Shown here: positions 27,230-35,448 of the stretch, in pieces
Position numbering within the stretch: position 1 is the stretch's first letter
How the letters are laid out: the number at the start of each line of letters is the position of its first letter
NCBI RefSeq assembly: GCF_016907695.1
Contig: NZ_JAFBCK010000001.1
Location: 6,126,001-6,190,000 of the forward strand
Reading direction: 5' to 3'
From: Actinokineospora baliensis
Lineage (GTDB): Bacteria; Actinomycetota; Actinomycetes; Mycobacteriales; Pseudonocardiaceae
DNA: 64,000 bases
The notes under the pieces: generated by a model
Seen by the model: the letters and a program-made list of their open reading frames with translations, nothing else
Databases searched by the model: none
What the model was told of the DNA's origin: nothing
Made by a program: the position numbers and the translations under genes

Positions 27230-28855
27230 ATGGCAGCGCACCCCGGAGAAGTCGCAATTTCCATCGTTGACGAGCGGCTCGCCGAGGAGGCGCTGCCGCT
27301 CGTGCACCAACTGGTCGAGGACCGCGTGGCGTCCCGGCTCACCGCGCAGGACCCCACGCTGTGGGGCCCCGACGCCGAGTCGGAGGCGCGCGTCCGCCTC
27401 TCCTGGACCACCCTCGCGACCACGTCGCGCCCGTTGCTCGCCGAGATCGATGCCCTGCGCGCGGAACTGCGCGCGGAGGGCATCGATCGGGTGGTGCTGG
27501 CGGGCATGGGTGGCTCGTCGCTGGCCCCGGAGGTCATCACCGCGACCGCCGGGGTCCCGCTGGTCGTGCTGGACACGACCGACCCCGGTCAGGTCGCCGA
27601 CGCGCTCGCGGGCGAGCTTGCCCGTACCGTGCTGGTGGTGTCGTCCAAGTCCGGGTCCACTGTGGAGACCGACAGCCACCGGCGGGTCTTCGCCGCGGCG
27701 TTCGCCGAAGAGGGCTTGGACCCGGCCGCGCACATCGTCGTGGTCACCGACCCTGGCTCCCCTCTGGAGCAGGCCTCGGTCGAGGCGGGCTACCGCCGCG
27801 TGTTCCAGGCCGACCCGAACGTGGGTGGCCGCTACTCGGCGCTGACCGCGTTCGGTCTGGTGCCCGCCGGGTTGGCGGGTGCCGACGTGGCCGCGCTGCT
27901 CGACGACGCCGAGAGCGCCGCCGCGGTGCTGGCCCAGGACTCCCCCGACAACCCCGCCCTGGTGCTGGCGTCCGCCTTGGGCGCGGCGCACGCGCGGGGC
28001 GCGGAGAAGGTCGTGCTGGCCGACACCGGGTCGGGCATCAAGGGGTTCGGCGACTGGGCCGAGCAGTTGGTGGCCGAGTCGACCGGCAAGAACGGCACCG
28101 GGTTGCTGCCGGTGGTCGTGGAGGGTCCGCAGTCGCCCGGGTTCTCGAACGCGGGCGACGACGCGACCGCGGTCTCCATCGGCGCACCGTCCGACGGGGC
28201 CGAGTTGGGCACCACGGGCACGCTGGGCGGGCTGATCCTGCTGTGGGAGTACGCGACCGCGGTGGTGGGCAGGCTGCTGGCGATCAACCCGTTCGACCAG
28301 CCCGACGTGGAGGCGGCGAAGAAGGCGGCGCGGGCGCTGCTGGACTCCGCCGACGCACCGCAACCGACGCCCGCGTTTACGTCTGGCCCGATCGAGGTTC
28401 ACCCGTCCGAGGGTTTCTTGCCGGAGGGAACGGACTCCGTGGCGGGCGCGGTGCACGCGCTGCTGGCGGCGGCTCCGTCCGCCGGGTACGTCTCGGTGCA
28501 GGTCTACCTCGACCGGCTCGACGACGCGTCCGCGGTGCTGCTGCGGACCGGGCTGACCAGGATCTCCGGGCTGCAGACCACGTTCGGCTGGGGCCCCAGG
28601 TTCCTGCACTCCACCGGGCAGTACCACAAGGGCGGCCACCAGAACGGCGTGTTCCTGCAGATCACCGGCGCGGTGGAGCAGGACCTCGCGGTGCCGGAGC
28701 GGCCGTACACGCTGGGCGGGCTGCAGATCGCGCAGGCGCTCGGCGACGGGCAGGTGCTCGTCGAGCACGGCAGGCCGGTGCTGCGGCTGCACTTCACCGA
28801 CCGCGCGGCCGGGTTGGCCCGGCTGGTCGAGGCGCTCGCCGAGGTGGGCAGGTGA
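27230..28855 (+). CDS. pgi: Glucose-6-phosphate isomerase
   Basis: This 541-aa enzyme interconverts glucose-6-P and fructose-6-P and links glycolysis with the pentose phosphate genes around it. It has two SIS-type halves. AGMGGSSLAPEV and VVSSKSGSTVETDS bind phosphate, NVGGRYSALTAFGLVP matches the PGI signature, and FLHSTGQYHKGGHQNGVF lies near the C-terminus. The sequence resembles the PGI domain of fused Tal-Pgi enzymes, and here it directly follows tal. ATG 27230 has GGAGAGG 12 nt upstream, slightly far. The 3' end overlaps zwf by 4 nt. Confidence 0.95.
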   Translation: MAAHPGEVAISIVDERLAEEALPLVHQLVEDRVASRLTAQDPTLWGPDAESEARVRLSWTTLATTSRPLLAEIDALRAELRAEGIDRVVLAGMGGSSLAPEVITATAGVPLVVLDTTDPGQVADALAGELARTVLVVSSKSGSTVETDSHRRVFAAAFAEEGLDPAAHIVVVTDPGSPLEQASVEAGYRRVFQADPNVGGRYSALTAFGLVPAGLAGADVAALLDDAESAAAVLAQDSPDNPALVLASALGAAHARGAEKVVLADTGSGIKGFGDWAEQLVAESTGKNGTGLLPVVVEGPQSPGFSNAGDDATAVSIGAPSDGAELGTTGTLGGLILLWEYATAVVGRLLAINPFDQPDVEAAKKAARALLDSADAPQPTPAFTSGPIEVHPSEGFLPEGTDSVAGAVHALLAAAPSAGYVSVQVYLDRLDDASAVLLRTGLTRISGLQTTFGWGPRFLHSTGQYHKGGHQNGVFLQITGAVEQDLAVPERPYTLGGLQIAQALGDGQVLVEHGRPVLRLHFTDRAAGLARLVEALAEVGR

Positions 28856-30384
28856 CCAGGTCCTGGGTGAACCCGCTGCGCGACGAGCGGGACAAGCGGC
28901 TGCCGCGGATCGCGGGGCCGTGCGGGCTGGTGATCTTCGGCGTGACCGGTGACCTGTCGCGCAAGAAGCTGATGCCCGCGATCTACGACCTGGCCAACCG
29001 GGGGCTGCTGCCGCCGGGCTTCTCGCTGGTCGGGTTCGCCCGCCGCGAGTGGGAGGACCAGGACTTCGGCCAGGTCGTCTACGAGGCGGTCAAGCAGCAC
29101 GCCCGCACCCCGTTCCGCGAGCAGGTGTGGGACCGGCTCGCCGAGGGCTTCCGGTTCGTGCAGGGCACCTTCGACGACGACACCGCCTTCGACAAGCTGG
29201 CCGAGACCGTCGCCGAGCTCGACGAGCTGCGCGGCACCAGCGGCAACCACGCGTTCTACCTGTCGATCCCGCCGGGCGCGTTCCCGGTGGTGACCCAGCA
29301 GCTGGCCCGCTCCGGCCTGGCCAAGCCGACCGACGCCGACCAGTGGCGGCGGGTGGTGATCGAGAAGCCGTTCGGGCACGACCTGGCCAGCGCCAAGCAG
29401 CTCAACAAGATCCTCAACGACGTGTTCCCCGAGGACTCGGTGTTCCGCATCGACCACTACCTCGGCAAGGAGACCGTGCAGAACCTGTTGGCGCTGCGCT
29501 TCGCCAACCAGCTGTTCGAGCCGATCTGGAACGCCAACTACGTCGACCACGTGCAGATCACCATGGCCGAGGACATCGGTCTCGGCGGCCGCGCCGGGTA
29601 CTACGACGGCATCGGCGCCGCGCGCGACGTGATCCAGAACCACCTGCTGCAACTGCTGGCGCTGACCGCGATGGAAGAGCCGGTTTCCTTCCACCCCAAG
29701 GCTCTGCGCACGGAGAAGATCAAGGTGCTGGAGGCGACGAAGGCGCTCGCGCCCTACGGCGAGACCACCGCGCGCGGGCAGTACCTGGGCGGGTGGCAGG
29801 GCGGGCAGAAGGTGCCGGGTCTGCTGGAGGAGGCCGGGTTCGACAAGAACTCGACCACCGAGACCTACGCGGCGATCACCCTGGAGGTCAACACCCGCCG
29901 CTGGGCCGGGGTGCCGTTCTTCCTGCGCACCGGCAAGCGGCTGGGTCGGCGGGTCACCGAGATCGCGGTGGTGTTCAAGCGGGCGCCGCACCTGCCCTTC
30001 GACGACACCGCGACCGAGGAGCTGGGGCAGAACGCCCTGGTGGTGCGGGTGCAGCCGGACGAGGGCGTGACCATGCGGTTCGGCTCGAAGGTGCCGGGCA
30101 ACCAGATGGAGGTCCGGGACGTGTCCATGGACTTCAGCTACGGGCACGCGTTCACCGAGTCGTCGCCGGAGGCCTACGAGCGGCTGCTGCTCGACGTGCT
30201 GCTCGGCGAGCCGTCGCTGTTCCCGGTCAACGAGGAGGTCGAGCTGTCGTGGGAGATCCTCGACCCGGTCCTCAAGCACTGGAAGACCGCCGGAAAGCCG
30301 GAGGGGTACCCCGCTGGGACCTGGGGTCCTGACGCGGCTGACAAGATGTTGTCCAGGACCGGCCGTCATTGGAGGCGACCGTGA
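28852..30384 (+). CDS. zwf: Glucose-6-phosphate 1-dehydrogenase
   Basis: This 510-aa enzyme makes 6-phosphogluconolactone and NADPH in the first oxidative pentose phosphate step. The nucleotide-binding motif GVTGDLSRKK is at residues 30-39, EKPFGHD at 171-177 and the substrate/catalytic motif RIDHYLGKE at 199-207. The GTG start overlaps the pgi stop and the 3' end overlaps opcA (GTGA in both cases). In actinobacteria the enzyme works with OpcA, which is encoded next. Confidence 0.98.
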   Translation: MTRSWVNPLRDERDKRLPRIAGPCGLVIFGVTGDLSRKKLMPAIYDLANRGLLPPGFSLVGFARREWEDQDFGQVVYEAVKQHARTPFREQVWDRLAEGFRFVQGTFDDDTAFDKLAETVAELDELRGTSGNHAFYLSIPPGAFPVVTQQLARSGLAKPTDADQWRRVVIEKPFGHDLASAKQLNKILNDVFPEDSVFRIDHYLGKETVQNLLALRFANQLFEPIWNANYVDHVQITMAEDIGLGGRAGYYDGIGAARDVIQNHLLQLLALTAMEEPVSFHPKALRTEKIKVLEATKALAPYGETTARGQYLGGWQGGQKVPGLLEEAGFDKNSTTETYAAITLEVNTRRWAGVPFFLRTGKRLGRRVTEIAVVFKRAPHLPFDDTATEELGQNALVVRVQPDEGVTMRFGSKVPGNQMEVRDVSMDFSYGHAFTESSPEAYERLLLDVLLGEPSLFPVNEEVELSWEILDPVLKHWKTAGKPEGYPAGTWGPDAADKMLSRTGRHWRRP

Positions 30385-31472
30385 TCATCGACCTGCCCTC
30401 GACCACCACGTCGCAGGTCAACTCGAAGCTGGTGCACCTGCGCGAACAGGGCGGCGCGACCGCACTGGGCCGGGTGCTCACCCTCGTCATCGTCACCGAT
30501 GACGGGGCCAAGACAGAGGACGCCATCGACGCGGCCAACGACGCGAGCCGGGAGCACCCGTGCCGGGTGATCGTGGTCGCGCGGGGCGCGCGCAAGGCCG
30601 CGGCCCGGTTGGACGCGCAGATCCGGGTCGGCGGTGACGCAGGCGCCAGCGAGGTCGTGGTGCTGCGGCTCTACGGCCCGCTCGCCGACGAGGGTGCCAG
30701 CTGCGTGATCCCGCTGCTGCTGCCCGACGCCCCGGTCGTGGCGTGGTGGCCCTTCGAGGCGCCCGCCAAGCCCGCCGACGACCCGATCGGGCGGCTGGCG
30801 CAGCGGCGGATCACCGACTCCGCCGCGGAGCGCAACCCGATCAAGGCCCTGGAGGTCCGCCAGAAGCACTACGCGGCAGGCGACACCGACCTGGCCTGGA
30901 CCAGGCTGACGCTGTGGCGCGCGGTGCTGGCGGCGGCGCTGGACCTGCCGCCGTACGAGAAGATCACCGACGCCACGGTCACCGGCGAGGGCGACTCCCC
31001 GTCGACCGACCTGCTGGCCGGGTGGCTGGCCGCGCGGCTGCGGATCCCGGTCCGCCGGGCGAAGGCGGTCAACGGCCAGGGGATCATCTCGGTGGTGCTG
31101 GAGCGCAAGTCCGGCCCGGTGGAGCTGCTGCGCCCGGACGGCAAGGTCGGCACCCTGACCCAGCCGGGTCAGCCCGCCCGCCGGGTGGCGCTGCAGCGCC
31201 GCGCCAACCGCGACTGCCTCGCCGAGGAGCTGCGCAGGCTCGACCCGGACGAGCCGTTCGAGGAGACCCTCAAGGGCCTGACCAAGATCGTGCGCGGTCG
31301 CACCCCGGTCAAGACCCCCACCAAGGCGCCAGCCGCCCCCGACGACACCCCCGTCGTCTCGGCGGCCGACGCCGAAGCCGCACTGTCCAAGAAGGACACC
31401 CAACCAGCCGCCAAGCCGCGCTCGAGCAGCTCGGCGAAGCGGCCGACCAAGGCGGGCAAGGGGAAGCCATGA
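30381..31472 (+). CDS. opcA: OpcA, glucose-6-phosphate dehydrogenase assembly/allosteric protein
   Basis: This 363-aa partner of Zwf has the family segments LREQGGATALGRVLTLVIV, PDAPVVAWWPFEAP and DLAWTRLTLWRAVLAAALD. The C-terminal ~55 residues are a Pro/Ala/Lys-rich, probably disordered tail (TPVKTPTKAPAAPDDTP and onward). GTG 30381 has GGAGG 5 nt upstream and overlaps the zwf stop; a TTG four codons earlier is less likely. Between zwf and pgl it is in its usual place. Confidence 0.95.
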   Translation: MIIDLPSTTTSQVNSKLVHLREQGGATALGRVLTLVIVTDDGAKTEDAIDAANDASREHPCRVIVVARGARKAAARLDAQIRVGGDAGASEVVVLRLYGPLADEGASCVIPLLLPDAPVVAWWPFEAPAKPADDPIGRLAQRRITDSAAERNPIKALEVRQKHYAAGDTDLAWTRLTLWRAVLAAALDLPPYEKITDATVTGEGDSPSTDLLAGWLAARLRIPVRRAKAVNGQGIISVVLERKSGPVELLRPDGKVGTLTQPGQPARRVALQRRANRDCLAEELRRLDPDEPFEETLKGLTKIVRGRTPVKTPTKAPAAPDDTPVVSAADAEAALSKKDTQPAAKPRSSSSAKRPTKAGKGKP

Positions 31473-32182
31473 ACCGGATCGTCGTGTACACCGATCCCCC
31501 GCTGCTGGCCAGCGCCACCGCAGCCAGGCTGGTCACCGCCATCACCGACCTGCAGACCAGCCAGCCCTCGGTCGCCATCGCCCTCACCGGCGGCCGCACC
31601 GGGACCGCCGTGCTGGAGCACCTGCGGGTCAACACCGCGGCCACGGCCATCGACTGGTCCACTGTGGACGTCTACTGGGGTGACGAGCGGTTCCTGCCCA
31701 CCAAGCACCGAGACCGCAACGAAACCCAGGCCAGGGCCGCCCTGCTCGACCACGTGCCCATCCCCAAGTCCCGCATCCACCCCATAGCCCCCTCCGACGG
31801 CCCCTACGGCGACGACCCGGAACTGGCCGCCGCCGCGTACGCGAAGGAGCTCACCGGAGTCACCCTGGACATCCTCCTGGCGGGGGTCGGCGAAGAGGGC
31901 CACACCCTCTCGATCTTCCCCGACTCCCCGGCGGTGCACGAAACGGAGGCAACGGTGGTGGCGGTCCGCGACTGCCCGAAGCCGCCGCCCACCCGGATCA
32001 GCCTCACCCTGCCCGCCGCCCGAGAAGCCCGCCAGGTCTGGCTGATGACCACCGGAGCCACCAAGGCCGAAGCCGTCACCACCGCCCTCTCCGGGGCGTC
32101 CGAGGTCGACCTCCCCGCGGCGGGCGCCCGGGGATCGGACCTCACCCTCTGGCTGCTGGACAAGGCAGCCGCAGGGCGGTAG
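31469..32182 (+). CDS. pgl: 6-phosphogluconolactonase
   Basis: This 237-aa enzyme of the NagB/DevB family hydrolyses 6-phosphogluconolactone, the Zwf product. Motifs are ALTGGRTGTAVLEHL, DVYWGDERFLP and LAGVGEEGHTLSIFPDS, where the general family has G-x-D-G-H. ATG 31469 overlaps the opcA stop (ATGA). It is the last intact gene of the operon; the next reading frame begins directly after its stop but is broken. Confidence 0.96.
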   Translation: MNRIVVYTDPPLLASATAARLVTAITDLQTSQPSVAIALTGGRTGTAVLEHLRVNTAATAIDWSTVDVYWGDERFLPTKHRDRNETQARAALLDHVPIPKSRIHPIAPSDGPYGDDPELAAAAYAKELTGVTLDILLAGVGEEGHTLSIFPDSPAVHETEATVVAVRDCPKPPPTRISLTLPAAREARQVWLMTTGATKAEAVTTALSGASEVDLPAAGARGSDLTLWLLDKAAAGR

Positions 32183-33324
32183 ATGAGCGGGCACGAGGTC
32201 CGCAACACGTTCATCGGCGTGCTGAACGGCACGCTGATCCAGGCGGGCCAAGTAGTCCAGCACGCCGACCGCGAGTACCGGGATGTGGGCGAGTACCTGC
32301 GCCTGCAACAGCACCAAGCCGCGACGCGGCTGCTGGCCGGGTGGCTCGCGGTCGGCGTGGACTCCGGGGTGGCCCTCGACCTGGCCGGTGACCCGACCCT
32401 CGGCGCGCTCGACGTGGACTGGCCCGACGAGGGCATCCTGGGGGTGATCGGCGACGTCGGGTCCGGCAAGTCGGTCAGCGCAACGCTGGCACCTCACCAA
32501 CGTCGAGTCGGCCCTGACCGCACCCGCGTCCTTGCCGATGAGCTTCCAGGCCAAGGAGTTCCCGGTCGACTTCGTCGCGCACCACGCCAGGTTGGCGAAG
32601 TCGCTCGGACTCGCCGACACGACTCCCGCGCGGTTCGTGGTGGACGGCCTCGACGAGGTGAGCCCGGGGCGGGCCATCGAGGTCGTGTCGAGCGGGTCGG
32701 CGGGAACCCGGCCGGGCTCCACAACGGTGGCCGCGCGGTGCGGCACGCGTTGAGCAGACCGCTGTTCGCGTTGATCGCCGCCAGACTGCGTCGAGCGGGC
32801 CGACCGGTGCCGCGCAAGCCCGCGGAGTTTGGTCGACGACGCACTGATCTCCAAGGGACGGGTGCTCGCTTTCGCGCTGCCGGTGTTGGAGCAGTACTTC
32901 GCGGGCCGCGCGATCTTGCGCTCCGGCGACGTCACCGCGTTCGCCGGGGAATTGACCGCACTGGCCAGGTGGCGCCACGGCCTCGCGCTCGCGGTGTCCA
33001 CCGGTGGTTGGGACCAGGTCGCGGGCATCCTGGACACGCTGTCGCGCACCGCCCCCGGAGTCGCGGTGTGGGTCCCTCAAGCAATCCACGCCGGACTCCT
33101 CGACCGAGTCCGACTCCGCGTTGCCCCGTCCCTGGAAGCCGCTCGACGGCTGCGGCGCGGCCTCACCGGGTGGGCCTACCGCCCTGGGGTGGTCGACCTC
33201 GTGGACTACGCACGAGGCGTTCGACGGCTTCGGCGATCGGCCCGCGACCGAACTGGCGTACTCCTGGTTGGCACGAGACCTCCGCGAACTCGGAGTGGCC
33301 ACCGCCACGCCGCGTGGGCGGTAG
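32183..33324 (+). pseudogene. Broken NACHT-type NTPase gene
   Basis: The parts of one NTPase lie in successive frames. Segment 1 (32183 to ~32480) has VRNTFIGVLNGTLIQAGQV, an opening common in actinobacterial NACHT/NB-ARC proteins, and Walker A GDVGSGKS. Segment 2 (to ~32690, shifted) has RFVVDGLDEVSPG, a Walker B. Segment 3 (original frame, to ~32830) has LSRPLFALIAARLRRAGRPVP. Segment 4 (to ~33200, shifted) has FALPVLEQYFAGRAIL, as in NACHT C-termini. Segment 5 ends RDLRELGVATATPRGR. At least four shifts and a probable deletion rule out a working product. Such proteins often serve in defence or signalling; that role is inference. Confidence 0.8.
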
Positions 33325-33353
33325 GCCGCGCTGACCGGAGCGCGGCCTACCGC
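33318..33353. terminator. Bidirectional hairpin terminator
   Basis: A perfect 15-bp stem GCGGTAGGCCGCGCT / AGCGCGGCCTACCGC with a 6-nt loop lies between the pseudogene and the convergent GDPD gene. Confidence 0.75.
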
Positions 33354-33359
33354 CTCAGG

Positions 33360-35396
33360 TCAGCGCAGGCCGTTGCGCTTCGCTACGGCGATCAGCAGGT
33401 CGGGGTCGTCGGAGATGATGCCGTCTACGCCTAGGTCGATGACCCGTTGGAGGGTGGGGGCATCGTTGACGGTGTAGGGGATTGCTTTGAGGTTCTTGCG
33501 GTGCAGGCCCTCGATGGTCGGGCCGTGGAAGTAGGTGGGGTCTTGGCGGAGGTACCAGTCCGGGTTGGACACCATGGCCTGGGCGGGGTCGTGGACCTGC
33601 CAGTTCGCTGAGACGGTGGAGGCGCCGGACTGGCGGACGAGCTTGGCCAGGTCTCGGGTCTTCCACCAGTCCAGGGTGCCGGTCCAGGGGGACTTCACGG
33701 CGGGGTTGCCGTACACCGCTTGCAGGGAGCACTCGTCGGCGACGGTGGCGCACTCGGCGGGGCCGTACTGCCAGACCAGGGCGACGGTGTCCAGGCGTGG
33801 CTGGATGCGCTTGGACAGCTGGATCGTGCGCCAGTCGAACGACTGCAGGGTGGTGCGGTCGAGCACGCCCGCGCGGGTGATCTCGGCGACGACCTTGCGG
33901 GTGAACACCTCGTACGGTGCGGTGTCGTCGGTGGTGGGGCTGATCTTGGTCTCGATGTTGAACCGGATGTCCCCGCGGACCCGGGCCGCGGCGAAGACCT
34001 CGGCCAGCGTCGGGATGCGCTCACCGGGCACGGCCACCTGGCGCGGGAACTCCGGCAGGGTCTTGGAACCGCAGTCCAAGGTCTTCACCTGCGCCAGCGT
34101 CAGGTCGTGCACCCGCTTGCCCACGTACGGGAACTCGGGGTCGCCTGGGCGCACCGGCGCGGTGTCGACGCAGTGCGAGCCGTTGATGGTGCGGTCGTGG
34201 ATCACCACGACGGCGCCGTCCTCGGTGATCCCGGTGTCGAGCTCCAAAGTGGACACAGCGGGCACGGCGAGCGCGTAGCGGAAGGCCGCCAGCGTGTTCT
34301 CCGGTCGGACCGCCCGCGCGCCGCGGTGGCCCTGGACGTCGAACGGGGACGCGTGGCCGCGCGGGAGCCGGAACCCGCGCTCGGCCAGCACGCCGCGCAG
34401 CACGTCCGGGTAGTCGGTGATCAGGCCGTCCACGCCGTCGGAGATCAGCTTGGCCATGGTGGGCGCGTCGTCGACGGTCCAGGGGATGACCTTGATGCCG
34501 TTGCGGTGGGCGTGGCGCACCATGTCCGCGGTGACGTACGGGCGGTAGCCGGGGTCGTTGACGGTGCCGCCCTGGGGGAAGCCGTGCACCGGGGAGAACG
34601 CGGTGGCGCCGAAGGTCTTGATGGCCTTGATCGGGTCGCCGCCGAAGTCGTCGATGTCCAGGCCACCCAGCCACGGCGACTTGCCCGGCTGACCGGTCTG
34701 CAGGAAGTCGTAGTTGGTCAGCGCGACGACCGGCAGCCGCGGCGCGACCTGGCGCATCCGCATCAGCGCGCCCCAGTCGAAGCTCTGGATGCTGACCCGG
34801 CGGCCGACCCCGGCCGCGGCGACCTCGCGCGCGGTGATCTGGACGAACTTCTCCCGTGGCGCGGTCTCCTGCGGGGCGCCCGCCTCGACCTTGGTCTCGA
34901 CGTTGAACCGGACGTCGTCGGCGCCGTACCGCTCGGCCAGGGCGAAGACCTCGCGCAGCAGCGGCATCCGGGAGCCGGGGGTGATCTCCTGCCTCGGGTA
35001 CCCGGCGAGCTGGGTCGAGCCGCAGTCGAGGGTGCGCACCTGGGCCAGGGTCAGCGTGTTGACGTACTTGCCGACGTAGGGGAACTCGGGGTCGCCGGGG
35101 GTGGCGGCCGCGGTGTCGCGGCACTTGCGACCGTCGACGCGGCGGTCGTGGGTGACCACGGCCTGGTCGTCCTCGGTGATCTGCACGTCGAGCTCGAGGG
35201 TGGACACCCCGAGGCGCAGTGCGTTGCCGAAGGAGCTGAGGCTGCTCTCCACGCGCAGGCCCAGGCCGCCGCGGTGGGCTTGGAGGTCGAACTCACGCGG
35301 GCGCTCGTGCGCGGTCGCCGCGCCGGGCACCGCCACCAGGCAGGCCAGCACGGCGACGGCGACGGCACCGGCGCGGTAGCACAGGGATCGGGTCAT
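33360..35396 (-). CDS. Secreted glycerophosphodiester phosphodiesterase with two tandem GDPD domains
   Basis: This 678-aa exported protein has a signal peptide (residues 1-29, ending PGAATAH) and two full GDPD domains, about 36-345 and 352-678. Domain 1 opens with QAHRGGLGLRVESSLSSF (H41), where the usual P-E-N-T is changed to V-E-S-S. Domain 2 has the canonical GHRGARAVRPENTLAAF (H357). Both carry the LELD and HD pairs (ELDVQITEDDQAVVTHDR; ELDTGITEDGAVVVIHDR). The family hydrolyses glycerophosphodiesters from phospholipids or teichoic acids. One domain may be less active. Confidence 0.92.
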   Translation of the reverse strand: MTRSLCYRAGAVAVAVLACLVAVPGAATAHERPREFDLQAHRGGLGLRVESSLSSFGNALRLGVSTLELDVQITEDDQAVVTHDRRVDGRKCRDTAAATPGDPEFPYVGKYVNTLTLAQVRTLDCGSTQLAGYPRQEITPGSRMPLLREVFALAERYGADDVRFNVETKVEAGAPQETAPREKFVQITAREVAAAGVGRRVSIQSFDWGALMRMRQVAPRLPVVALTNYDFLQTGQPGKSPWLGGLDIDDFGGDPIKAIKTFGATAFSPVHGFPQGGTVNDPGYRPYVTADMVRHAHRNGIKVIPWTVDDAPTMAKLISDGVDGLITDYPDVLRGVLAERGFRLPRGHASPFDVQGHRGARAVRPENTLAAFRYALAVPAVSTLELDTGITEDGAVVVIHDRTINGSHCVDTAPVRPGDPEFPYVGKRVHDLTLAQVKTLDCGSKTLPEFPRQVAVPGERIPTLAEVFAAARVRGDIRFNIETKISPTTDDTAPYEVFTRKVVAEITRAGVLDRTTLQSFDWRTIQLSKRIQPRLDTVALVWQYGPAECATVADECSLQAVYGNPAVKSPWTGTLDWWKTRDLAKLVRQSGASTVSANWQVHDPAQAMVSNPDWYLRQDPTYFHGPTIEGLHRKNLKAIPYTVNDAPTLQRVIDLGVDGIISDDPDLLIAVAKRNGLR

Positions 35397-35448
35397 GGCC
35401 GGGATGGTGGCAACCCGAGGGGGACAGCCCGTGACGATCCGGTGGCCC

